The notes under the pieces were generated by a model that saw only the letters and a program-made list of their open reading frames with translations, ran no database searches and had not been told where the DNA came from. The translations under genes and the position numbers were made by a program. A DNA stretch of 64,000 nucleotides from the NCBI RefSeq assembly GCF_000195085.1, contig NC_015380.1, positions 1,040,001 to 1,104,000 of the forward strand. The letters are read 5' to 3'. This document shows, piece by piece, positions 20,397-30,180 of the stretch; within the stretch, counting starts at the first letter, position 1; each line of letters begins with the position of its first letter. This DNA comes from Candidatus Pelagibacter sp. IMCC9063 (GTDB lineage: Bacteria; Pseudomonadota; Alphaproteobacteria; Pelagibacterales; Pelagibacteraceae).

Positions 20397-21191
20397 ATGA
20401 AAATTATAAAAAAATCCAATTTAATCCACAATATATCGATTAAACACAAAGATATAGGCTTTGTACCGACGATGGGTGCGTTGCACGAAGGTCACATATC
20501 CCTCATTAAAAAAAGCAAAGAGAAATCAAAAAAAACTATTGTGAGTATTTTTGTCAATCCAAAGCAATTTAATAAGAAAAAAGATTTTGCAACATATCCA
20601 AATAATCTCAGAAATGATCTGTCCATTTGTAAAAAACTAAAAGTAGATTACGTATTTATTCCCAATGCCCACGAGATTTATCGTTGGAATGATAAAAAAA
20701 TTCTTACACCTAAAATTGATAATATTATGGAGGAAAAATTTAGAAAAGGTCACTTAAATGGAGTTCTTGCAGTTATGTCCAAGTTTCTCTCTATTATAAA
20801 ATGTTCTAAAATTTATATGGGGAAAAAAGACTATCAACAATTAAATCTTATAAAAAATTTAATAAAATTAAATAAGATTAAATGCTCTATTGTTGAGTGC
20901 AAAACAATTAGAATGAAAAATGGTGGTGCACTTTCCTCTAGAAATCTCTTATTAAGCAATGATGCATTGTTAGTTGTCGGCAAAGTTTACCGTTTTTTAA
21001 AGCTATATAAAAAACATGGTGGTGGGCTTTTATTTGTCAGGTCTAAACTTGAAAAAATAGGAGTTAAAAAAATTGACTATATTAAACTAATTAATCTTTT
21101 AAATTTTAAAGAGGTAAAAAAAATTAGCTCTAATACAAATATATTTATAGCTTATTATTTAAATGGTGTTCGTTTAATAGATAATCTTTAA
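20397..21191 (+). CDS. panC: Pantoate--beta-alanine ligase
   Basis: PanC makes pantothenate from pantoate, beta-alanine and ATP, a step to coenzyme A. The 264-residue protein has VPTMGALHEGHISLI (23-37; HIGH-like nucleotide motif), SIFVNPKQFN, the KGHLNGVLAVMSKFLSI segment, YMGKKDYQQL and RMKNGGALSSRNLLL. It is slightly shorter than E. coli PanC because of a compact C-terminal domain. No panB is adjacent. Its 3' end overlaps mgtE on the opposite strand by 4 bases. Confidence 0.93.
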   Translation: MKIIKKSNLIHNISIKHKDIGFVPTMGALHEGHISLIKKSKEKSKKTIVSIFVNPKQFNKKKDFATYPNNLRNDLSICKKLKVDYVFIPNAHEIYRWNDKKILTPKIDNIMEEKFRKGHLNGVLAVMSKFLSIIKCSKIYMGKKDYQQLNLIKNLIKLNKIKCSIVECKTIRMKNGGALSSRNLLLSNDALLVVGKVYRFLKLYKKHGGGLLFVRSKLEKIGVKKIDYIKLINLLNFKEVKKISSNTNIFIAYYLNGVRLIDNL

Positions 21192-22570
21192 AATTGAAGA
21201 AAATAACTTGCCAATCCTAAAAAAGACAAGAAACCAAATACATCTGTTACTGTCGTAACAAATACACTGGATGAAATAGCTGGGTCTATTTTAAATTTAT
21301 TTAATGTAATAGGAACAACTATGCCAAAGAAACCAGCGGCAGTCATATTTATAGTCATAGCTACTGCAATTAATAATGAAAGATGAACGTCACGAAACCA
21401 TATGTATATTGCTATGCCAGCAATCACGGCAAAAATTAAGCCGTTGAACAGTCCTACTAGAAATTCTTTGGAAATAATTTTAGAAACATTCGAAGCTATA
21501 AGTTCCTTGGTTGCGATCAAACGAACTGTAACCGTTAAAGTTTGTGTTCCAGCATTGCCACCCATAGATGCAACAATCGGCATTAATATTGCCAATGCTA
21601 CAACTTTTTCTATACTGGCATTGAAAAGACTTATGACAGTAGATGCAAGTATTGCTGTTAATAAATTAATTGCAAGCCATACAAATCTTTTTTTGGTGAT
21701 GCTAAATGCTGTATCTGATATTTCTTCATCACTTACACCAGCTAATCTTAAAGTATCTTCTTCTGCTTCTTCTTTTATAATAGTTACAATATCGTCTCCT
21801 GTTATCATACCTATGAGTTTGTGATTACTATCTACAACGCCAGCAGAAAAAAGGTTGTATTGCTCAAAGTTGTAAGCAACTTGTTCCTGATCCATTTCTG
21901 CAGGAATTAAAAACTTATTGCTATTCATAATAGAGTTCATCTTAACTTCCCTTGAAGTTCTTAGCACTCTTGATGAGGGGACTGAGCCGACAGGAATATT
22001 CAATTCATTAATAATAAATATTTCCAAAAATTCTTTTGGTAGCTCATTAGTTTCTCTCAAATAATCAATGGTCTGTCCTACAGACCAATCTTGTGGCACT
22101 GCTGCAAATTCTCTTTGCATAATTCTAGCTGCAGAATTTTCTGGGTAAGTACTGAGAGTTTCTTCAAATAAGTTTTTGTCTTCAAGGGGTATTTTGGTAA
22201 GGACTCTATCTTTTTTTTCAACTGTTAAGTTTTCAATAATTTGTAAAGCGTTATCAGATTCTAGACTATTTACTATTTTGACTATTTTATCAGATGATAT
22301 TTTTTCTAAAATATCTTTTTGAAGCTCATCTGTAAGTTCAACTATAACATGAGGATTAATTTTAAAGTTTTCTAAAGCAATTAGTTCAAATCTTTTTTTT
22401 TCAGGGAGATTGGATATCACTTCTGCAATATCCGAAGGGTGTAATTTAGCTAAAAGACTATCAACTGCAAATAAATCTTTTTTATCGATTTTATCAATAA
22501 GGTCATCTAAGTAAGAAGTGGAGATATTGAATTCTATTTTTTTAGATTTGATTTCGTTATTGTTTTCCAT
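21188..22570 (-). CDS. mgtE: Magnesium transporter MgtE
   Basis: MgtE is a magnesium-gated Mg2+ channel of the inner membrane. I start at the ATG at 22570 (460 residues, MENNNEIKSKKIEF); the frame stays open a further 50 codons into lipB on the other strand, but that extension is hydrophobic and lacks family sequence. Order: N-domain of MgtE repeats (about 20-150), two CBS domains (about 160-275), then five membrane segments (about 310-460) with PIVASMGGNAGTQTLTV, the signature of the pore. It is divergent from lipB, leaving only 24 bases. Confidence 0.94.
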   Translation of the reverse strand: MENNNEIKSKKIEFNISTSYLDDLIDKIDKKDLFAVDSLLAKLHPSDIAEVISNLPEKKRFELIALENFKINPHVIVELTDELQKDILEKISSDKIVKIVNSLESDNALQIIENLTVEKKDRVLTKIPLEDKNLFEETLSTYPENSAARIMQREFAAVPQDWSVGQTIDYLRETNELPKEFLEIFIINELNIPVGSVPSSRVLRTSREVKMNSIMNSNKFLIPAEMDQEQVAYNFEQYNLFSAGVVDSNHKLIGMITGDDIVTIIKEEAEEDTLRLAGVSDEEISDTAFSITKKRFVWLAINLLTAILASTVISLFNASIEKVVALAILMPIVASMGGNAGTQTLTVTVRLIATKELIASNVSKIISKEFLVGLFNGLIFAVIAGIAIYIWFRDVHLSLLIAVAMTINMTAAGFFGIVVPITLNKFKIDPAISSSVFVTTVTDVFGFLSFLGLASYFLQF

Positions 22571-22594
22571 AATAATAAAGTACTTTCGTTTATA

Positions 22595-23218
22595 ATGAAT
22601 ATTGAAATAAAAATCAGTAAAAAACCAGTTGATTATCAAAAGGCAATTGAAGAACTTGAACAAAGAACCTTGCAGGTTCATCGTAAAGAAAAAAGTGAAT
22701 TGATATGGATACTTGAACATAAAGACATCTACACCTGTGGAACAAGCGGCAAAGACAATGAGCTGTTGGATAAAAAAAAATTCCCTATTTTAAAAACTAA
22801 CAGAGGGGGTAAATGGACATATCATGGATCTGGTCAGAAAATTGTTTATTTTGTTTTGGATATGAACCACAGAGGAAAGGAGATCAGAAAACTTGTTAGG
22901 ACAATTGAAGAGTGGATAATTTTAATACTAAATAAACACAATATCAAAGCTCATGCCGATTCAAAAAATATTGGGATATGGATTGATAAAGACAACAAGG
23001 AATACAAAATTGCTGCTATAGGTTTGAAGGTTAAAAAATGGATTGCATACCATGGATTTGCTCTAAACTTGGATGTTAATAAAAACAATTATGACGGAAT
23101 AATACCATGTGGTATTTCCGATAGAGGAATAATAAATTGGTTGGAAATAAAAAAAATACCAAAATCACTAGATGAAACTATTATTTCCTCTTTTAAAGAA
23201 ATATTTTTTACAGATTAG
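22595..23218 (+). CDS. lipB: Octanoyl-[acyl carrier protein]:protein octanoyltransferase
   Basis: LipB moves octanoyl groups from ACP to lipoyl domains of 2-oxoacid dehydrogenases and the glycine cleavage H protein. The 207-residue protein has RGGKWTYHGSGQKIVYFVLD near 70-89, Lys138 in KIAAIGLKVKKW, and nucleophile Cys172 in IIPCGISDRG, the expected Lys/Cys dyad. Its 3' end overlaps the convergent pseudouridine synthase gene by 11 bases. The partner lipA is not in the window. Confidence 0.95.
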   Translation: MNIEIKISKKPVDYQKAIEELEQRTLQVHRKEKSELIWILEHKDIYTCGTSGKDNELLDKKKFPILKTNRGGKWTYHGSGQKIVYFVLDMNHRGKEIRKLVRTIEEWIILILNKHNIKAHADSKNIGIWIDKDNKEYKIAAIGLKVKKWIAYHGFALNLDVNKNNYDGIIPCGISDRGIINWLEIKKIPKSLDETIISSFKEIFFTD

Positions 23219-24101
23219 ATTTTTTTAAAAAATTCTTAAACTCTTTGGGAGGTTCGACCTTGAATGTTTTTTCCTTGCCTTTGTCGTAAAAGGTAATTTT
23301 ATAACTATGTAACATTAAAAACTTATCTTTATTTACATAATGAGGAATTTCATATTTTCCATCGCCCACTATTGGATGGTTAACTTTAAAAAATTGCTGC
23401 CTAATTTGATGTTTTCTACCGGTGATGGGTGTTGCCTCAACATAAGAAAAATCTTTATTTTTAGAGAGTACAGAAAAATCTGTTTCTGCTTTAAAGGTTT
23501 TCATTTGATTCTTTACTTTAAAAACCAAATCATGATCTAGAGTTCCTTCATTGCGAGGAATGGATCCGTACAAAATAGCCAAATAACTTTTTTTTACTTC
23601 TTTATTTCTAAATTGCTCAGACAAAGTCTGTGCAAATAATCTATTGCATGCAAATACAATAATACCAGAGGTTTCTTTGTCAATTCTGTGGACTAAATAA
23701 AATTTTTTATCTTCACTAAATTTATTCAATATATCAATTAAATTTTTTGGAGACTTGGTTCCAGACTGGACTGAAATACCAGATGGTTTATTTAAAATTA
23801 AATAATCATGATTCTCAAAGATTATATTGTTTCTAATTTCTTTGTATTCTTTAATATTAGCACTATAAGAAAATTTTTCATTTTCTTTTTTTTCTTCATA
23901 GCTAAATTGAAGAAAAATTTCATCTTCCAATTGAAGCTTATAAGAACTTTTAACCTTTTTGTTATTTACTTTAATTTTTCCTGAGCGTAACAATTTTTCA
24001 ACAAAGGATTGGGGAAATTTTTGGGTGTTTAATTTTAACCACTTATCTATTCTAGTGTTTGCGTAATTTTCATCTATGGTGAATTTTTCATTAAATTTCA
24101 T
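23208..24101 (-). CDS. RluC/RluD-family 23S rRNA pseudouridine synthase
   Basis: A 297-residue RNA pseudouridine synthase with an N-terminal S4 RNA-binding domain (about 15-70) and a catalytic domain with Asp141 in HRIDKETSGIIVFA. ITGRKHQIRQQF and HPIVGDGKY are further family motifs. RluC (positions 955/2504/2580) fits best because of the single S4 plus RluA-type catalytic layout, but RluD cannot be excluded from sequence alone. It follows fluC with one shared base and ends the leftward ribosomal array, a sensible place for an rRNA-modifying enzyme. Confidence 0.88.
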   Translation of the reverse strand: MKFNEKFTIDENYANTRIDKWLKLNTQKFPQSFVEKLLRSGKIKVNNKKVKSSYKLQLEDEIFLQFSYEEKKENEKFSYSANIKEYKEIRNNIIFENHDYLILNKPSGISVQSGTKSPKNLIDILNKFSEDKKFYLVHRIDKETSGIIVFACNRLFAQTLSEQFRNKEVKKSYLAILYGSIPRNEGTLDHDLVFKVKNQMKTFKAETDFSVLSKNKDFSYVEATPITGRKHQIRQQFFKVNHPIVGDGKYEIPHYVNKDKFLMLHSYKITFYDKGKEKTFKVEPPKEFKNFLKKSNL

Positions 24102-24472
24102 TAAAAAATACTAACAATTTTGTATCCAGCAAAAAACAAAAGCACACCACCAAAAACTGAAAGGACCAAGTAACTAATCATTTCTATATAAAGTGATTTG
24201 CTTAATAAATTAAATAAATCCATAGAAAATGTAGAAAAAGTTGTAAACCCCCCTAACAAACCTATTGCAATATAGATTCTAATATTTTCAGTAATAATAT
24301 TTTTGTCAAACAATGAAATGCAAATGCCTATAAAAAAAGAACCTAACAAGTTCACTATGACCGTACTGACAGGAAAGTTTAGGTAGAAAAATCTGGGGGT
24401 AATTAGATAGAGAGAATATCTCAATACACTTCCAGCTGCTCCAAATAAAGCAACTAGCAGATAGAGTTTCAT
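24101..24472 (-). CDS. crcB: Fluoride ion channel FluC/CrcB
   Basis: A 123-residue, four-membrane-segment protein of the Fluc family that exports fluoride as an antiparallel dimer. The motif GLLGGFTTFSTFSMD near residues 73-87 (Phe-box and polar track) and NLLGSFFIGICIS near 41-53 are diagnostic. It is the only copy here, consistent with homodimeric dual topology. It starts at the rplQ stop with one base shared. I saw no fluoride riboswitch before it, so it appears to ride on the ribosomal transcript. Confidence 0.93.
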   Translation of the reverse strand: MKLYLLVALFGAAGSVLRYSLYLITPRFFYLNFPVSTVIVNLLGSFFIGICISLFDKNIITENIRIYIAIGLLGGFTTFSTFSMDLFNLLSKSLYIEMISYLVLSVFGGVLLFFAGYKIVSIF

Positions 24473-24945
24473 TATTTTTTAGTTAGTTTGGTGTCTTTGC
24501 TTTCTACTACTGGATTTTTAGACTCTTGTTCATTTTTATTATCAGCTTTTTTTTGAACAGGGCCAGAATCTTGTCCCTTGGCATTAAAATCTTTATCAAC
24601 CAATTCTATATAAGCGGTTGGAGCATTGTCTCCAAAACGAAAACCAGATTTTACAACTCTCGAATAACCACCATTCCTCTTTTCATATCTTTTGGACAAA
24701 ATAGTTGTTAATTTAGTTACAGAGCTTTTGTCTTGTAACTTAGAAAATAAAATTTTCTTTGAGGCTAGAGTGTTTTTTTTACCAATAGTAATAACTTTAT
24801 CAATAATGGGCTTTAACTCTTTAGCTTTTGGAACGGTTGTTTTGATTTGCTCATGTTTAATTAATGAGTTTATCATATTTTGAAACATAGCTTTTCTATG
24901 CTCAGAAGTTCTATTTAGCTTTCTATGTCCGTGACCGTGTCTCAT
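24472..24945 (-). CDS. rplQ: 50S ribosomal protein L17
   Basis: The opening [20 protein letters not shown] is the L17 hallmark, followed by VRNMI-like [13 protein letters not shown] and the [20 protein letters not shown] region. At 157 residues it is longer than E. coli L17 (127) because of a Lys/Gln/Asp-rich tail from about residue 125. It sits 3 bases after rpoA and overlaps fluC by one base. Confidence 0.97.
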   Translation of the reverse strand: MRHGHGHRKLNRTSEHRKAMFQNMINSLIKHEQIKTTVPKAKELKPIIDKVITIGKKNTLASKKILFSKLQDKSSVTKLTTILSKRYEKRNGGYSRVVKSGFRFGDNAPTAYIELVDKDFNAKGQDSGPVQKKADNKNEQESKNPVVESKDTKLTKK

Positions 24946-24948
24946 AAT

Positions 24949-25965
24949 TTATTTGTACTCATCCTCTAGTTTTTTAGAGAGTTCTGAAATATTTTCTGGA
25001 GGCCAATTTGGAATTTCAATACCTAAATATAAAGACATTCCAGAAATTACCTCTTTAATTTCATTAAGTGATTTTCTACCAAAATTGGGTGTTCTTAGCA
25101 TTTCACCTTCTGTTTTTTGAACCAAGTCACCAATATAAATAATGTTATCATTTTTTAAGCAATTCATAGATCGAACTGAAAGTTCTAGCTCATCGACTCT
25201 TCTTAAAAGATTTTTGTTAAATTCAGGCTCACTTTGCGTTGGCTGAACTACAACTTCTTTTGGTTCATCAAAATTAACAAATAATGACAATTGATCTTGA
25301 AGAATTCTAGCAGCAAATGCTAAGCAATCATCTGAAGCAACAGAGCCATTCGTTTCTATTTCCATAGTAAGTTTATCATAATCAATAGACAAACCTTCTC
25401 TTGTATTAGATACATTGTAAGAAACTCTTTTTACTGGGCTATAAACTGAATCGATAGGAATTAAACCTAACGGAGAATCTTTTTCTCTATTTTTATCAGC
25501 AGATACATATCCTTTTCCAGTATTCACAACAAATTCCATGTAAACTTTTGAATTTTCATCTAAGTTACAAATAACCTGATCGGGATTTAAAATCTCAATA
25601 TCAGGGTTTGGATTAATCATTTTTGCAGTAATTTCTCCTGGTCCTTTTGCATCAAGAATAAGTTTTTTTGGACCATTTGTATTTAATTTTAAAGACAAGG
25701 ATTTAATATTTAAAACTATGTCTGTAACATCTTCTCTAACGCCATTAATTGATGAAAACTCATGCAACACGCCGTCAATTTGTATCGCGGTAACTGCTGT
25801 TCCTTGAATAGAAGAAAGAAGAACTCTTCTTAATGCATTACCTAAAGTTAAAGCAAAACCACGCTCTAAAGGCTCAACAACTATTTTTGCAAATTTTTTA
25901 TCTTCGCTGGCTTGAATATCAATCTTAGAAGGTTTGATTAATTCTTTCCAATTTTTATCTATCAA
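24949..25965 (-). CDS. rpoA: DNA-directed RNA polymerase subunit alpha
   Basis: The 338-residue alpha subunit has an N-terminal dimerisation domain (about 1-235; [19 protein letters not shown]) and a C-terminal helix-hairpin-helix domain (about 260-325; [32 protein letters not shown]). The start appears to be TTG at 25965, preceded by AGGAG six bases away, a stronger ribosome-binding site than most genes here. No conserved in-frame ATG lies nearby. It lies between rpsK and rplQ as in the classic alpha operon. Confidence 0.97.
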   Translation of the reverse strand: MIDKNWKELIKPSKIDIQASEDKKFAKIVVEPLERGFALTLGNALRRVLLSSIQGTAVTAIQIDGVLHEFSSINGVREDVTDIVLNIKSLSLKLNTNGPKKLILDAKGPGEITAKMINPNPDIEILNPDQVICNLDENSKVYMEFVVNTGKGYVSADKNREKDSPLGLIPIDSVYSPVKRVSYNVSNTREGLSIDYDKLTMEIETNGSVASDDCLAFAARILQDQLSLFVNFDEPKEVVVQPTQSEPEFNKNLLRRVDELELSVRSMNCLKNDNIIYIGDLVQKTEGEMLRTPNFGRKSLNEIKEVISGMSLYLGIEIPNWPPENISELSKKLEDEYK

Positions 25966-25990
25966 TGTTAGCTCCTGTTTCTATTTATTG

Positions 25991-26461
25991 TTAAACTCTT
26001 CTTTTTTTAGGTGGTCTACAACCGTTGTGAGCAATTGGACTTGTGTCTTTGATGGACAAAATTTTAAAACCCCTTGCTTGCAATGCTCTTAACGCTGTTT
26101 CCCTTCCCGAACCTGGTCCTTTTACTTCAACATCTATATTTTTAAGTCCATACTCAGCTGCTTTTAATGCAGCATCATCCGCAGCTACTTGGGCTGCGTA
26201 AGGAGTGGATTTTCTTGAACCCTTAAATCCCTTTGATCCAGCAGAAGACCATGACAATACGTTTCCATCTTTGTCTGTAATGGAAATAATAGTATTATTA
26301 AAAGTTGCATTTACAAATGCCTTTCCATTAATCACTACTTTTTTTTCTTTCTTCTTTGCTTTGAACTTACTTTTCTTTTTTGAATCGGCTTTTTTAGAAT
26401 CAGCTTTCTTTGGTTCTTTCTTGCCGGAATCTGATTTTTTTTTAATTTCTTCTGTGCTCAT
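25991..26461 (-). CDS. rpsK: 30S ribosomal protein S11
   Basis: S11 lies on the platform of the 30S subunit. The core [21 protein letters not shown], the [19 protein letters not shown] segment and the terminal [17 protein letters not shown]-type end are standard. The protein is 156 residues against 129 in E. coli, because of an N-terminal extension of about 40 residues that is almost pure Lys/Ser/Asp/Glu. An internal start that removes it is not evident. Confidence 0.97.
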   Translation of the reverse strand: MSTEEIKKKSDSGKKEPKKADSKKADSKKKSKFKAKKKEKKVVINGKAFVNATFNNTIISITDKDGNVLSWSSAGSKGFKGSRKSTPYAAQVAADDAALKAAEYGLKNIDVEVKGPGSGRETALRALQARGFKILSIKDTSPIAHNGCRPPKKRRV

Positions 26462-26464
26462 TTA

Positions 26465-26848
26465 TTATTTTTTCATCACTGTTAATTTTTTACCTGCAAT
26501 TGCAATCGCTTTTCCTTTTCTTGTTCTTGCATTGGAGTGTGTTCTTTGTCCTCTTACTGGTAATTTTTTTCTGTGTCTTGTTCCTCTATAAGTACCCAAA
26601 TCTCTCAGGCGCTTAATATTTAATGAAATATCCCTTCTAAGATCTCCCTCCACAGAATAGTTTTTGTCAATCAGTTCCCTAACTTTCAAAACTTCATCTT
26701 CGGTTAAATTATTTACTCTTTTAGATCTATCAATATTTAACTCTTTGCAAATTTTTTCAGCGTAATGATCACCTATTCCGTAGATATACTGTAGTGCAAT
26801 ATATACTTGTTTGTTTAATGGAAGATTTATTCCTGATATACGAGCCAT
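26465..26848 (-). CDS. rpsM: 30S ribosomal protein S13
   Basis: A 127-residue S13, which contacts the 50S subunit at intersubunit bridges and the P-site tRNA. Family landmarks are [36 protein letters not shown] (helix-hairpin-helix) and [24 protein letters not shown] near the C-terminus. It follows adk by 62 bases, a relatively wide gap for this array, and precedes rpsK by 3 bases. rpmJ, which often lies near this point in other bacteria, is not seen. Confidence 0.97.
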   Translation of the reverse strand: MARISGINLPLNKQVYIALQYIYGIGDHYAEKICKELNIDRSKRVNNLTEDEVLKVRELIDKNYSVEGDLRRDISLNIKRLRDLGTYRGTRHRKKLPVRGQRTHSNARTRKGKAIAIAGKKLTVMKK

Positions 26849-26910
26849 ACTAAGTGATTGTAATTTTTAGTTTATAAAACTGTTGGAATATACAAATCCT
26901 TCTTTCAAAG

Positions 26911-27564
26911 TCAACTTTTTAAGTCTTTGATAATATTGGATATTTGATCTGAAACCATAGCAATTTGACCCATAGCATCAACATCTGAAACTATGTTTTT
27001 TGCTGAGTAATAATCAAGGATTGGTAGAGTAGACTCGTCGTAAGTTTTTAATCTTTTGCTTACCGTATCCTCATTATCGTCAGATCGCTTAACTAAAGTT
27101 CTAGACTTGCAGTTGGGATCTTCACAGGTTGTTGGGGGGTCAAAAAACTCATTAAAAGTCTTTTTGCAAACTGAGCATGATAGTCTTCCAGATATTCTTT
27201 TGGTTAAAATTGAATAGTCTACTTTCAGATTAAGAACTAACGATATTGACTGGGAGTGTTTTTCTAACAAGTTGTCTAAAGTTTTGGCTTGGTCAATATT
27301 TCTAGGAAATCCATCAAAAATAATTCTATTTTCTATACTTTTGTCTTCTAATTTTTTTTCAATAAGATTATTTATAATGTCGTCTGAAACAAGCTTTCCT
27401 GAATTCATTAATACTTCTATTTCTGAAGCTAGTTTAGAACCGCTCTTTAATTCATTTCTCAGCAAATCGCCTGTAGAGAGTTGAAAAAAATTGAAATTAT
27501 TAATTAAGAAAGAAGACTGGGTACCTTTGCCTGCCCCAGGTGGTCCAAAAATAATTATATTCAT
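26911..27564 (-). CDS. adk: Adenylate kinase
   Basis: Adk equilibrates ATP, ADP and AMP. The 217-residue long-lid form has the P-loop GPPGAGKGTQS near 7-17, AMP-site LSTGDLLRNEL, IFDGFPRN, and a lid with Cys pairs (CSVC and CEDPNC) that suggest a zinc-stabilised lid rather than the Cys-free lid of E. coli Adk. It abuts secY as in many bacteria, so nucleotide charge is coupled to ribosomal gene transcription. Confidence 0.96.
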   Translation of the reverse strand: MNIIIFGPPGAGKGTQSSFLINNFNFFQLSTGDLLRNELKSGSKLASEIEVLMNSGKLVSDDIINNLIEKKLEDKSIENRIIFDGFPRNIDQAKTLDNLLEKHSQSISLVLNLKVDYSILTKRISGRLSCSVCKKTFNEFFDPPTTCEDPNCKSRTLVKRSDDNEDTVSKRLKTYDESTLPILDYYSAKNIVSDVDAMGQIAMVSDQISNIIKDLKS

Positions 27565-28874
27565 TACCTTGAGAATTTAGTTTTTTTAATTAACGAAGCG
27601 TATTGAGCACTCATTAACCTTGTTTGAACTTGTGTTATTGTATCCATCGCAACAACTGCAACAATAAGCAAAGACGTTCCTCCCAAATAAAAAGGAATGG
27701 GATATTTTGAAATAAGAACTTCTGGCAACAAGCAAATTATTACTAAATAACTTGATCCTATTACTGTCAATTTTGTCAAAAGATTTTGAATAAATTCTGA
27801 AGTTTTGTCACCTGGTCTAATTCCTGGAACAAATCCCCCATTCTTTTTTAAATTATCGGAGGTTTCTACTGGATTGAAAATAATAGAAGTGTAAAAAAAA
27901 GAAAAGAACACAATACCAGATGCATAAAAGATCATATAGAGAGGCTTTCCTTGTCCTAACATAGAGGTAATAGATAAAATAATTGAATTTGAACTGGTAG
28001 AAAAGTTAGACAATGTGACTGGCAGCAAAAGTAATGCTGATGCAAAGATCGCTGGTATGACACCTGCAGTATTAACTTTTAAGGGTAGGTAAGAAGATTC
28101 TCCACCGTACATTTTATTACCCATTTGTCTTTTGGGGTATTGAATTAATATTCTTCGCTGCGCTCTTTCCACATAAACAATAAAATATATAGCAGCCAAC
28201 AAAAGAACTAGGATAGACAAAATAGCAACGCTAGAAATTGCACCCGTTCTACCCAATTCAAATGTCGAGGCAAGCGCTCTTGGAATTTCAGCAACAATTC
28301 CAGAAAAAATAATTAATGAAATACCATTACCAACACCCCTGGCAGTTATCTGCTCTCCTAGCCACATGATCAAAATAGTACCTGTTACCAATGTAACTGT
28401 AGTAACAAACCTAAAATACATTCCAGGATCCAGAACAATTCCTTGTGAATTTTCTAGACTAACAGAAACTCCATATCCCTGGACCAAAGCAAGCAATACT
28501 GTTCCGTACCTTGTATATTGAGTAATTTTTTTTCTTCCGTATTCACCCTGACTTTTTAAATTCTTAAAATACTCTGTAACACCAGTTAATAACTGAATAA
28601 TAATGGAAGCCGAAATGTAGGGCATTATACCCAAAGTAAGAATTGCCATACGTTGGACAGCTCCACCCGCGAATACGTTAAACATACCAAGAAGACTTCT
28701 TTCGTTTCCTGAAATTAGATTTTTAAGGGAATCTGGGTCTATGCCGGGTATGGGAACGTAAGTACAAAATCTATAAATAACTAAAATGAATAAAGTGTAG
28801 AAAATCCTTTTACTTAAATCGTTTCCCTGAAAAAAACTGGATCCACTATTTGATGTATCGGAAAAGTTAGACAT
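27564..28874 (-). CDS. secY: Preprotein translocase subunit SecY
   Basis: SecY is the ten-helix channel of the Sec translocon in the inner membrane. The 436-residue protein shows ILVIYRFCTYVPIPGID in TM1, the plug region after it, IMPYISASIIIQLL, and the cytoplasmic loop VERAQRRILIQYPKR with conserved arginines. A serine-rich N-terminal stretch of about 20 residues precedes TM1. Its place after rplO in the spc cluster is standard. The partner secE is in the same window; secG is not. Confidence 0.97.
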   Translation of the reverse strand: MSNFSDTSNSGSSFFQGNDLSKRIFYTLFILVIYRFCTYVPIPGIDPDSLKNLISGNERSLLGMFNVFAGGAVQRMAILTLGIMPYISASIIIQLLTGVTEYFKNLKSQGEYGRKKITQYTRYGTVLLALVQGYGVSVSLENSQGIVLDPGMYFRFVTTVTLVTGTILIMWLGEQITARGVGNGISLIIFSGIVAEIPRALASTFELGRTGAISSVAILSILVLLLAAIYFIVYVERAQRRILIQYPKRQMGNKMYGGESSYLPLKVNTAGVIPAIFASALLLLPVTLSNFSTSSNSIILSITSMLGQGKPLYMIFYASGIVFFSFFYTSIIFNPVETSDNLKKNGGFVPGIRPGDKTSEFIQNLLTKLTVIGSSYLVIICLLPEVLISKYPIPFYLGGTSLLIVAVVAMDTITQVQTRLMSAQYASLIKKTKFSR

Positions 28875-28877
28875 TAT

Positions 28878-29336
28878 CTATTTAACTATTTCTATTGATC
28901 CGCCCGAACTTTCAATTTTGCTTTTCGCACTTTTGCTTGCAGAATGAGCTAAAATATTAATTTTATGTTTAATTTCGCCTGTGCCTAAAATTTTTACTTT
29001 AACGTATTTGTAATTTTTTTTATCTTTTGAAAACAAAAGAGATGCCAAATCTAACTTCTCAGCAATACTAATTTTATTTTTATCAATTAGTTTTGACAGG
29101 TCGTTTAAGTTTATAACTAAATTATTAGCTCTTTTTGAAATTGCATTAAAACCTCTTTTAGGCAACCTTCTAAACAAAGGCATTTGACCACCTTCGTATC
29201 CTTTTATAGAAACGCCTGAACGAGATTTTTGACCCTTAACTCCTCTTCCAGCTGTTTTTCCTTTTCCAGACCCAATGCCTCTTCCAACTCTTTTTGAGGT
29301 TTTGTGTAGTTTTACTCCAATTTCATTTAAGTTCAT
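28878..29336 (-). CDS. rplO: 50S ribosomal protein L15
   Basis: A 152-residue L15 whose start MNLNEIGVKLHKTSKRVGRG and glycine/lysine-rich KGKTAGRGVKGQKSRSG segment are typical; it binds 23S rRNA during 50S assembly. Its ATG lies only 2 bases after the rpsE stop. rpmD (L30), which normally separates rpsE and rplO, is therefore absent from this locus. It precedes secY by 3 bases. Confidence 0.97.
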   Translation of the reverse strand: MNLNEIGVKLHKTSKRVGRGIGSGKGKTAGRGVKGQKSRSGVSIKGYEGGQMPLFRRLPKRGFNAISKRANNLVINLNDLSKLIDKNKISIAEKLDLASLLFSKDKKNYKYVKVKILGTGEIKHKINILAHSASKSAKSKIESSGGSIEIVK

Positions 29337-29338
29337 TA

Positions 29339-29836
29339 TTATCTCCTTGCAACAATATCTTTAATTTTTTTTCCTCTAATTAAGGAAATGTCTTTTGGTG
29401 TTTGTTGACTACCTAGTGCAACAAAAACAGCTCGGATCAAATTATAAGGATTTGCAGATCCAATAGATTTTCCTACCACATCTTGAATACCCGACATTTC
29501 ACATATAGCTCGAACTGCTCCACCGGCAATAATTCCTGTACCAGCAGGGGCGCTTCTTAAAACTACCTTACCGGCTCCGCTCTTTCCCTTTACATCATGG
29601 TGCAAAGTTCTTCCGTCTCTTAAAGGTATTTTAATTAATGATTTTTTTGCAGCTTCTGAAGCCTTTTTAATAGCATCTGGAACTTGTTTGGCTTTACCCT
29701 GTCCATAACCTACTTGACCTTTTTGATTTCCAGCCACAACTAATGCTGCAAACCCAAATCTTCTTCCACCTTTTACTACTTTTGTAATTCTGTTGATGGC
29801 TACTAATTTTTCTTTAATCTCTGATACCTTGCTCAT
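29339..29836 (-). CDS. rpsE: 30S ribosomal protein S5
   Basis: S5 helps decoding accuracy and 30S assembly. The 165-residue protein has the double-stranded RNA-binding-like [20 protein letters not shown] near 11-30, [14 protein letters not shown], and [19 protein letters not shown]. Length is standard. It is followed directly by rplO without rpmD. Confidence 0.97.
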   Translation of the reverse strand: MSKVSEIKEKLVAINRITKVVKGGRRFGFAALVVAGNQKGQVGYGQGKAKQVPDAIKKASEAAKKSLIKIPLRDGRTLHHDVKGKSGAGKVVLRSAPAGTGIIAGGAVRAICEMSGIQDVVGKSIGSANPYNLIRAVFVALGSQQTPKDISLIRGKKIKDIVARR

Positions 29837-29838
29837 AT

Positions 29839-30180
29839 TTAAAACTTCAAACCTCCAGTTCTTGCTGCTTCAGCAAGTGATTTAACTCTTCCGTGATACC
29901 TATACGAACCCCTATCAAAAAATACTTCTTTGATACCTTTTTCTATGGACCGTTCAGCAATAAGCTTTCCTACAATTTTAGAAACCTCTGTTTTACTTTT
30001 TTTCTCTATATTTTTTTCTTTTGAAGATGCGCTAGCTATAGTTGAACCTTTTTTATCATCTATTAATTGAGCATAGATATTATTGAGGGACCTAAACACT
30101 GAAAGTCTTGGTTTACCGTTGTTTACTTTTTTTAACTTAGATCTGATTCTGCTTTTTCTAGTCAGGGTTTTATTTCTCAT
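29839..30180 (-). CDS. rplR: 50S ribosomal protein L18
   Basis: A 113-residue L18, a 5S rRNA-binding protein of the central protuberance. It has an Arg/Lys-rich N-terminus, then [20 protein letters not shown] near 23-42 and [26 protein letters not shown] at the C-terminus. It lies one codon-scale gap from both rplF and rpsE in the spc cluster. Confidence 0.97.
   Translation of the reverse strand: MRNKTLTRKSRIRSKLKKVNNGKPRLSVFRSLNNIYAQLIDDKKGSTIASASSKEKNIEKKSKTEVSKIVGKLIAERSIEKGIKEVFFDRGSYRYHGRVKSLAEAARTGGLKF

Noticed and set aside
21402-21824. 140-codon plus-strand open frame inside mgtE
   Set aside because: Antisense of membrane segments and CBS region of mgtE, with no independent evidence.
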